From: Mesorhizobium_K sp040049215
GTDB taxonomy: Bacteria; Pseudomonadota; Alphaproteobacteria; Rhizobiales; Rhizobiaceae
DNA length: 64,000 bases
NCBI RefSeq assembly: GCF_040049215.1
Contig: NZ_JBDZDN010000002.1
Span: 1 to 64,000 of the forward strand
Reading direction: 5' to 3'
Below are positions 57,891 to 64,000 of this stretch, piece after piece (position 1 is the first letter of the stretch; each line of letters starts with the position of its first letter). The translations under genes and the position numbers were made by a program. The notes below the pieces were generated by a model. The model ran no database searches and was not told the DNA's origin. It was given only the letters and a program-made list of their open reading frames with translations.

Positions 57891-60162
57891 TTACCTTTTC
57901 GATTGCTATTTCAAACGCCGTCGAAGCGCCGTCCGGGATGCCTGAGGCGGAAGCGGCAGGCAGGATCATCGTGATCATCGCACCGCGCCCGCCATAGAAA
58001 TCCGTCGGGGCGTCATGGAGTTCCAATCGGCCGCCATGGTCTTCGACGATTTTCTTGACGATGGCGAGGCCCAGCCCGGTCCCCTTCTCGCGCGTCGTCA
58101 TATAAGGTTCGAGCAGCCTCTGCCGGTTCTCGCGCGGCAGGCCTTTTCCATTGTCCATCACGTCGACGCGGATCATCCCGTCGACCATGCCGGCGCGGAT
58201 GCGGATCGCGCCCGTGTCGCCGATCTCCTTGTTGACGGCTTCGATCGCCTCGGCTGCGTTCTTGATGATGTTGCCGAACGCCTGTGCCATCAGCCGGCTG
58301 TCGAAGGTGCCTTTGAGCGGCTCTTCGCCGAAGTCGCGCTCGAACTTGATGTCGGAGCGGCTGACCTCGACCAGAAACGAGGCTTCGCGCAGCGCGTCGC
58401 GGACGTCGATCGCCTTCATCTCGGGCTTGGGCATGCGCGCGAAGGCGGAGAACTCGTCGACCATGCGGCCGATATCCTCGACCTGGCGGATGATCGTGTC
58501 GGTGCACTGGTCGAAAACCTCGCGGTCCTCCGTGATCACCTTGCCGTAGCGTCGCCGGATGCGCTCGGCCGAGAGCTGGATCGGCGTCAGCGGGTTCTTG
58601 ATCTCATGCGCGATGCGCCGCGCAACGTCGGCCCAGGCCGAGGAGCGCTGCGCCTGCACGAGATCGGTGATGTCGTCGATCGTGACGACATAGGACTTGT
58701 CGTCCTGCTGATAGTCGCCGCCTTCGATGGTGACCTGCACATTGAACGTGCGCTCCGCGCCGGTTCGATAGAACGTCACCTGCTCACGATAGACCGGGCG
58801 TCCGGACTTGCGGCCGATCTCGAAGACGCGACCGACATGCGGCAGAATGGTCGACAGATTCTTTCCCAGAGACGCATCCGCCGAGATGGCGAGCATCGTC
58901 TCGGCAGAACGGTTGACGATGGTGATCGTTCCGTACGGATCGACGCCGATGACGCCGGCCGTGACGCCCGCCAGCACCGCCTCGGAGAAACGGCGGCGCT
59001 CGTCGACAAGGTCCTTCGCGTGCAGGATCTCGTTGCGCTGCGACTTGAGCTCCAGGAGCATCTTGTTGAAGGTATCGCCAAGCGAAGCGACGTCTCCGTC
59101 GGACAGGCGCACGGGCACCGAGACGTCGAGGTTGCCGGTCGCCACCTCGTCGGCCGCGCCGATCAACTGCCGAATCGGCCGCACGAGCCGGTCGGCCACG
59201 GCGATGCCGGTCCATATCGCCGACAGAACGATGATCAGCGTCAGACCGAGGTAGAGCAGGCCGAACGCGATCTGGGTGGTGCGGCGGTTTGCCTCCAGCC
59301 CGCGATATTCGTTGCTGTTGGCCGTCACGATCTGGCGCGCCCTTATGACTTCCGGATCGACGAGGCGGATCGTGTAGAGATAGGCGTCCTCGATCTGTCG
59401 CAGCTTGAGGATGGCGCCGACGATGTTGCTGGTCCGCGGCTCGATCAGCACGGGCTGTCCGACGACGGCTTTCTCCAGCGCCTCCGCTGGCGGCGGCGGC
59501 ATGTCGAAATCCGACCGCGTATCGGCATTCATGATGAAGGAGCCGTCGACGCGCACCAGCGCGGCGTGAGCCAGCGCGCGCCCAACGGCCTGCCGGCTGA
59601 GGAACTCGCGGAACCCGGTCCGGTCGAGGCCATAAAGGGGCCGCGCGTTGTCGAGGTCGTTGGCCATCGACAGCGTCGTGCCCTGCAGGTTGCGCGCATT
59701 CTCGCGCACATAGGCTTCCGCGATCGACAGCGACGAGTTGATGATCGTCTTGGTGCGGATTTCGAACCAGCGGTCGAGGCCGATATCGAGCGTGATCGAT
59801 GCAATGATGGCGACAAGCAAGGCCGGCAGCACGGCGATGAGCGAGAACATGGCGACGATGCGCACATGGAGCCTGGACGCCGCCTTGCCCCGACGCCGGG
59901 CCATGGCGATGCGGTGGACCTCCCGCCCGATCAGCGCGATCAGCACCACGACGAAAAGCGCGTTGATGACGATCAGGGCGATCGTCGTCGTTTCGTCCGG
60001 GGTGATGGGCGTGGCGCCCACCAGAATCGCGAAGGAGATTGCAGCGGTGACCAGCGCGCCAACAACCGCCACGACACCCGGCAAGGCCAGCAGCCGACGG
60101 CTGTCGGCCACAGCCGTGTTTTCGAAATACCTATCTGGAATCGCCGGTGCCTGAACTGCCAT
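57877..60162 (-). CDS. ntrY: NtrY, membrane sensor kinase
   Basis: The 761-residue protein has helices near residues 32-55, 58-80, 96-120 and 300-325 around a ~170-residue periplasmic domain. A HAMP domain follows (RLVRPIRQLIGAADEVATGN), a PAS region (FSEAVLAGVTAGVIGVDPYG), the H-box RIAHEIKNPLTPIQLSAERI and the ATPase DNGKGLP/GTGLGLAIVKKI. It phosphorylates NtrX and possibly cross-talks with NtrC. Confidence 0.94.
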   Translation of the reverse strand: MAVQAPAIPDRYFENTAVADSRRLLALPGVVAVVGALVTAAISFAILVGATPITPDETTTIALIVINALFVVVLIALIGREVHRIAMARRRGKAASRLHVRIVAMFSLIAVLPALLVAIIASITLDIGLDRWFEIRTKTIINSSLSIAEAYVRENARNLQGTTLSMANDLDNARPLYGLDRTGFREFLSRQAVGRALAHAALVRVDGSFIMNADTRSDFDMPPPPAEALEKAVVGQPVLIEPRTSNIVGAILKLRQIEDAYLYTIRLVDPEVIRARQIVTANSNEYRGLEANRRTTQIAFGLLYLGLTLIIVLSAIWTGIAVADRLVRPIRQLIGAADEVATGNLDVSVPVRLSDGDVASLGDTFNKMLLELKSQRNEILHAKDLVDERRRFSEAVLAGVTAGVIGVDPYGTITIVNRSAETMLAISADASLGKNLSTILPHVGRVFEIGRKSGRPVYREQVTFYRTGAERTFNVQVTIEGGDYQQDDKSYVVTIDDITDLVQAQRSSAWADVARRIAHEIKNPLTPIQLSAERIRRRYGKVITEDREVFDQCTDTIIRQVEDIGRMVDEFSAFARMPKPEMKAIDVRDALREASFLVEVSRSDIKFERDFGEEPLKGTFDSRLMAQAFGNIIKNAAEAIEAVNKEIGDTGAIRIRAGMVDGMIRVDVMDNGKGLPRENRQRLLEPYMTTREKGTGLGLAIVKKIVEDHGGRLELHDAPTDFYGGRGAMITMILPAASASGIPDGASTAFEIAIEKVSDGV

Positions 60163-60313
60163 CGTCCGCTTCGATGCGCGTCAATTGTGGCGATCTATGC
60201 AACGCATTGTGGCGATTGTGCAACAAGGAGTGGCATTCCTGCCACGGAGAACGTGTTTTTCCGGCAACACATCTTGGTGAAGGCGGAATAACAGACCGGT
60301 CTCGCGAGGCGCG

Positions 60314-61771
60314 TCAATTCGACTTGGAGGCCCGGTAGACGTTCACGCCGAGGTCCCGAATCTTTTTCCGGAGCGTGTTGCGGTTGAGGCCCAGCAACTC
60401 CGCGGCCTTGATCTGGTTGCCTCTGGTCGCCGTCATCGACGCGAGAACAAGTGGATACTCGACTTCCGTCAGGATGCGCTGGTAGAGACCCGGCGGCGGG
60501 AGATCGCCTCCGAAGCTCGAAAAATAGCGCTGCAGATAGTGTTCGGCGGCCTGCCCGATGGTGAGATTCTCCGCAACCATCGCGACGCCGGAAGCGGCCG
60601 GCTGCTCGCCGGTCTTCAACTCCGCCTCGATGACCTCGGCGGAGATCTCGTCCTGCGGATAGAGCGCGGCCAGCCTGCGCACGAGATTCTCGAGCTCGCG
60701 CACGTTGCCCGGCCAGGGATAACGCTTCATCAATTCGATGCCGCCGCTCGATATGCGCTTCGTGCGCAGCCCTTCGCTCTCCCCCTCCTTGAAGAAATGC
60801 CGCACGAGATCGGGAACGTCCTCGGCGCGCTCGCGCAACGGCGGCAGCCTGAGCGGCACCACGTTTAGCCGGTAGAACAGATCCTCGCGGAACAGTCCCT
60901 GACTGATCAGCGTGCGCAGATCCTTGTTGGTGGCGGCGACGATGCGGACGTCCGTCTTGATGGGCGTGCGGCCGCCGACTGTCGTATATTCGCCCTGCTG
61001 CAACACCCGGAGCAAACGTGTCTGTGCCTCCATAGGCATGTCGCCAATCTCGTCGAGGAACAGCGTGCCGCCTTCGGCCTGCTCGAAGCGTCCCGTCGAC
61101 CGGTTCTGCGCGCCGGTGAAGGCTCCCTTCTCATGGCCGAAGAGCTCCGACTCGATCAGGTCGCGCGGGATCGCGGCCATGTTGATCGCAACGAACGGCC
61201 CGCTGCGGCGGCGGCCATATTCGTGCAGCGCACGCGCGACGAGTTCCTTGCCGGTGCCGGACTCGCCGCTGATCATGACCGTGAGGTCGGTCTGCATCAT
61301 GCGGGCAAGCATGCGGTAGATGTCTTGCATCGCGGCGGATCGGCCGACCAGCGGCATCGCCTCCGCCTGTTCCTCGGCCCGATTGTCGAGCTTGGGACGC
61401 CGCGGCTCAGAAAGGGCGCGGTTGACGATGCTGAGCAGTTCGTTGAGGTCGAAAGGCTTCGGCAGATATTCGTAGGCGCCCGTTTCCGAAGCGCGGATTG
61501 CCGTCATGAACGTGTTCTGCGCGCTCATCACGATGACGGGCAGTTCGGGCCGCGCCTTCTTGATGCGCGGAAGCATGTCGAATGCGTTTTCGTCCGGCAT
61601 GACGACATCGGTGATGACCAGATCACCCTCACCCGCCGAAATCCACCGCCAGAGCGTGGCCGCGTTCGACGTGACCCGGACTTCGTGGCCGACGCGGGAA
61701 AGCGCCTGGTTGAGCACGGTACGGATCGCCGCATCATCGTCGGCGACCAGAATATTGCCTTGAACGGTCAC
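60314..61771 (-). CDS. ntrC: NtrC, nitrogen regulator and sigma-54 activator
   Basis: The 485-residue protein has a receiver domain with the phospho-Asp in DLVITDVVMPDENAF. The AAA+ domain carries GESGTGKELVARALHE and the intact GAFTGA loop (FGHEKGAFTGAQNRSTGRFE). The Fis-type HTH reads GNQIKAAELLGLNRNTLRKK. It activates sigma-54 promoters under nitrogen limitation; the urtA promoter at 39628 is a likely target. It overlaps ntrB by four bases. Confidence 0.95.
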   Translation of the reverse strand: MTVQGNILVADDDAAIRTVLNQALSRVGHEVRVTSNAATLWRWISAGEGDLVITDVVMPDENAFDMLPRIKKARPELPVIVMSAQNTFMTAIRASETGAYEYLPKPFDLNELLSIVNRALSEPRRPKLDNRAEEQAEAMPLVGRSAAMQDIYRMLARMMQTDLTVMISGESGTGKELVARALHEYGRRRSGPFVAINMAAIPRDLIESELFGHEKGAFTGAQNRSTGRFEQAEGGTLFLDEIGDMPMEAQTRLLRVLQQGEYTTVGGRTPIKTDVRIVAATNKDLRTLISQGLFREDLFYRLNVVPLRLPPLRERAEDVPDLVRHFFKEGESEGLRTKRISSGGIELMKRYPWPGNVRELENLVRRLAALYPQDEISAEVIEAELKTGEQPAASGVAMVAENLTIGQAAEHYLQRYFSSFGGDLPPPGLYQRILTEVEYPLVLASMTATRGNQIKAAELLGLNRNTLRKKIRDLGVNVYRASKSN

Positions 61772-62910
61772 GAGTGGTCTCCTTTGGCCTCGCCCTCAGG
61801 GGCGGCCGAGACATTTCTCCAGGCGGGCATCAGCACGCGGAACGTCGTCCCGCGCGGCGTCGAGTCGCACTCGATGATGCCGCCATGGTCGCCGACGATC
61901 TTGGCGACCAGGGCAAGCCCCAGGCCCGAACCGTTCGGCTTGGTTGTTATGAATGGATCGAAAAGGATGGGCAGGATGTCCTCGGACACGCCGGGCCCGT
62001 TGTCCTTGACGCAGAATTCGAGCGGCAGAGAGACGCGGTCCTGCGTGCCTGGAAAAGAAACGCGAATGCCCGGACGGAAAGCGGTCGAAAGCGTGATTTC
62101 TCCGCCCGGAACGTTGCCGACCGCTTCGGCCGCGTTCTTCACCAGATTGAGGAAAACCTGAATGAGCTGATCGCGGTTCGCATAGACCGGAGGCAGCGAC
62201 GGGTCGTAGTCCTCGAGGATCTTGATCTGGCTTGCGAACCCGTTCTTGGCGATCGCCTTCACATGGTCGAGGACGACGTGGATGTTGACTGGATAGCGGT
62301 CGATGGGACGCTCGTCCGAAAAGATCTCCATGCGGTCGACGAGTGACACGATACGGTCGGTCTCATCGGTGATCAGGCGCGTCAGCGCCCTGTCCTCATC
62401 CGAAACCGCGGTTTCAAGGAGCTGTGCCGCGCCGCGAATGCCGGAGAGCGGATTCTTGATCTCGTGCGCGAGCATCGCCGCCAGTCCGGTAACCGAACGC
62501 GCGGCGCTACGGTGCGTCATCTGTCGGTCGATCTTGTCGGCCATCGACCGTTCCTGGAACATCACGACCACGGAACCGGGAAACTCCGGAACCGGCGCGA
62601 CATAGAGGTCGACGACCTTCTCGATGCCGATGCGGGGGGACGAGACGTCGACGCGGTACTCGTTCACCGGCGCCTTGCGCGCCCGAACCTGGTCGACCAA
62701 CGCCAGGATGGGGCTGCCGAAGGGCATGAAGTGCGCCAGCGTCTTGCGGGAGAGGCCAGCGGCGCTCGATCGGAAGAAGTCTTCCGCGTCGGCGTTAGCA
62801 AACGTGATGTTGCCTTCCGGCCCAATCATGATGACCGGCCGCCTGATCGTGTTCAGCACGATCTGGGCGGCGTCGGCCTCCGCGGCGCCGGGGTGCGTTG
62901 CCACGGTCAT
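61768..62910 (-). CDS. ntrB: NtrB (GlnL), nitrogen sensor kinase
   Basis: The 380-residue soluble kinase has a PAS domain (~20-120, VIMIGPEGNITFANADAEDF), the H-box MLAHEIKNPLSGIRGAAQLL, the N-box FLNLVKNAAEAVG and GSGLGLALVAKIVGDHGG. Its activity is set by PII proteins; it phosphorylates or dephosphorylates NtrC. It overlaps dusB by four bases and ntrC by four, so the three form one translationally coupled unit. Confidence 0.95.
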   Translation of the reverse strand: MTVATHPGAAEADAAQIVLNTIRRPVIMIGPEGNITFANADAEDFFRSSAAGLSRKTLAHFMPFGSPILALVDQVRARKAPVNEYRVDVSSPRIGIEKVVDLYVAPVPEFPGSVVVMFQERSMADKIDRQMTHRSAARSVTGLAAMLAHEIKNPLSGIRGAAQLLETAVSDEDRALTRLITDETDRIVSLVDRMEIFSDERPIDRYPVNIHVVLDHVKAIAKNGFASQIKILEDYDPSLPPVYANRDQLIQVFLNLVKNAAEAVGNVPGGEITLSTAFRPGIRVSFPGTQDRVSLPLEFCVKDNGPGVSEDILPILFDPFITTKPNGSGLGLALVAKIVGDHGGIIECDSTPRGTTFRVLMPAWRNVSAAPEGEAKGDHS

Positions 62911-63935
62911 GCCGCCGTCCTAACCGACTCGAACTGCTCCGCAATGATGAACGCAGTGCGCAATGCCCCGATGACTTCGACCGGGTCCAAGGACGTCATG
63001 ATCCTGCCACGCAGCTCGGTTGCCAAGCCGGGAGCGTGACGATCCAGGTACCAGCCGAGATGCTTGCGCGCCTGCCGCAGCCCGCTCTCGACGCCATACA
63101 GGGAGAGCATGTCCTCATAATGCTCGACGACATACTCGGCCATCGCTTCGCCGTTGGCGGGGGCACTGCCGGAGGTGTCTCCGCGAGCCGCGCTCGTAAT
63201 TTCCCCAACGATCCACGGCGCGCCGTAGCTGGCGCGACCGACCATGACGGCATCGGCGCCGGAAAGCCGCAGAATGGCCCTGGCGTCGGCCGCCGAACCG
63301 ACGTCGCCGTTCGCCACGACCGGAATCGAGACCGCTTCCTTGACCCGCGCTATGGCCCGCCAGTCCGCCTTTCCCTGGTAGAACTGGCAGCGTGTCCGGC
63401 CATGGATCGTGACCATCTTCACGCCGGCCTGCTCGGCGCGGCGCGCTAGAACTGGAGCGTTCAGCGCGGTGTCGTCCCAGCCCAGCCTCATCTTCACCGT
63501 GACGGGCACGCCGACCGCGGCCACCACCGCGTCGATAAGCGTCAGCGCGTGGTCAAGATCGCGCATCAGCGCCGAGCCGGAGTATCCGCCCGTAACCTTC
63601 TTCGCCGGGCAGCCCATGTTGATGTCGATGATGTCGGCGCCCTCGGCTTCGCTAATCCGGGCCGCCTCGGCCATGTGGTGCGCTTCGCGTCCGGCAAGCT
63701 GCACCATATGGACCGGCAGGCCGGAATGGCGTACACGGCGTCCGGTGTTGGGACGGCCTCGGGCGAGTTCTCCGCTCGCCACCATCTCGGACACGACAAG
63801 CCCGGCTCCGTGCCAATAGGCGCGACGGCGGAAGGCCTCGTCGGTGACGCCGGACATCGGCGCCAAGAATACGCGATTGCGTATCGACACGCCGCCAACA
63901 GCGATAGGCTCGGCGAGCTTATCAAATTCAGCCAT
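62907..63935 (-). CDS. dusB: DusB (NifR3), tRNA dihydrouridine synthase
   Basis: The ~342-residue protein from the ATG at 63935 opens FLAPMSGVTDEAFRRRAYWH. It has NMGCPAKKVTGGYSGSALMR with the catalytic Cys, VKMRLGWDD, TIHGRTRCQFYQGKADW and VVANGDVGSAADARAIL. It reduces uridines in tRNA with FMN and NADPH. It is the usual first gene of the rhizobial ntrBC operon (hence the old name nifR3). The extension to 63998 is unsupported. Confidence 0.94.
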   Translation of the reverse strand: MAEFDKLAEPIAVGGVSIRNRVFLAPMSGVTDEAFRRRAYWHGAGLVVSEMVASGELARGRPNTGRRVRHSGLPVHMVQLAGREAHHMAEAARISEAEGADIIDINMGCPAKKVTGGYSGSALMRDLDHALTLIDAVVAAVGVPVTVKMRLGWDDTALNAPVLARRAEQAGVKMVTIHGRTRCQFYQGKADWRAIARVKEAVSIPVVANGDVGSAADARAILRLSGADAVMVGRASYGAPWIVGEITSAARGDTSGSAPANGEAMAEYVVEHYEDMLSLYGVESGLRQARKHLGWYLDRHAPGLATELRGRIMTSLDPVEVIGALRTAFIIAEQFESVRTAA

Positions 63936-64000
63936 GCATAAAAACCAAGCACATTCCCTGTTTGCCCAAGGAATAGACAGTTTCCTGCGGGTGTGCAACC

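Noticed and set aside
58015..60291. 758-codon plus-strand frame opposite ntrY
   Set aside because: Antisense shadow of ntrY, with low-complexity acidic/basic composition and no ribosome site.
1..64000. CRISPR arrays, tRNA and rRNA genes
   Set aside because: No regularly spaced direct repeats, no cloverleaf with a T-loop GTTCGAATC context, and no rRNA-like sequence were recognised by eye.

Overview
The window looks like chromosome of an alphaproteobacterium of the order Rhizobiales, most like Mesorhizobium and relatives. The basis is high GC, the dusB-ntrB-ntrC-ntrY-ntrX ... hfq-hflX-mazG block at the right end, a rhizobial Tad/Flp pilus locus, a urea-type urtABCDE operon, an HWE-family kinase, a bacterial Ku and many small rhizobial hypothetical genes. 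This is inferred from gene content and order; no database search was possible. No tRNA, rRNA or CRISPR array was seen.

Layout. (1) 1-7000: two class III nucleotide cyclases (one fused to TolB-like/TPR parts, one to a YHS metal-binding domain), a Na+/H+-type antiporter, a serine recombinase and a lone cyclic-nucleotide-binding domain protein. (2) 7000-21340: a Tad pilus locus in two divergent arms. Leftward are cpaA, tadD, tadC, tadB and cpaF. Rightward are flp, cpaB, cpaC, a small lipoprotein, tadG-like, tadE, a second tadE-like gene, cpaE, an L,D-transpeptidase and two accessory genes. A PAP2-type membrane enzyme sits between the arms, and a full CtrA-type box precedes flp. (3) 21490-24731: glycosyltransferase, methyltransferase and membrane glycosyltransferase-like protein in one overlapping unit. 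(4) 24740-27480: an accessory stretch with an IS3 remnant, a duplicated small gene (one copy broken), and four short ORFs plus one decayed copy that share a lasso-peptide-type leader signature (YxxPxL, with T or A 15 residues after the Tyr) but have non-lasso cores. Three copies of a repeated promoter-plus-two-hairpin RNA element lie here, and a fourth lies at 6476. (5) 27490-33220: a small lipoprotein and a ribose-type (CUT2) ABC transporter opposite a GntR/FCD regulator. (6) 33430-39780: urtABCDE with a good sigma-54 promoter, consistent with the ntrBC genes in the same window. (7) 39850-42660: small periplasmic and stress-type genes, Ku and an HWE histidine kinase. (8) 42800-52410: a locus resembling rhizopine/inosamine metabolism: IolE/MocC-like protein, a stand-alone LacI-type HTH, a MocR-type regulator, a DegT/StsC/MosB-type aminotransferase, a ChbG-type deacetylase, a second CUT2 transporter and a Gfo/Idh/MocA oxidoreductase. 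(9) 52460-63935: small membrane protein, mazG, hflX, hfq, a D-amino-acid aminotransferase, ntrX, ntrY, ntrC, ntrB and dusB.

How the parts may work together. The nitrogen regulators at the right end are the expected controllers of the sigma-54 promoter of urtA. Both intergenic regions of the inosamine-like locus carry the 11-base palindrome GCCAAAATGGC, suggesting one regulator for both arms. The most novel signal is the accessory stretch at 24.7-27.5 kb: a common promoter with fixed 18-base spacing, a structured leader whose second stem covaries between copies, and short peptide genes with a maturase-recognition-like leader. No maturation enzyme lies in the window.
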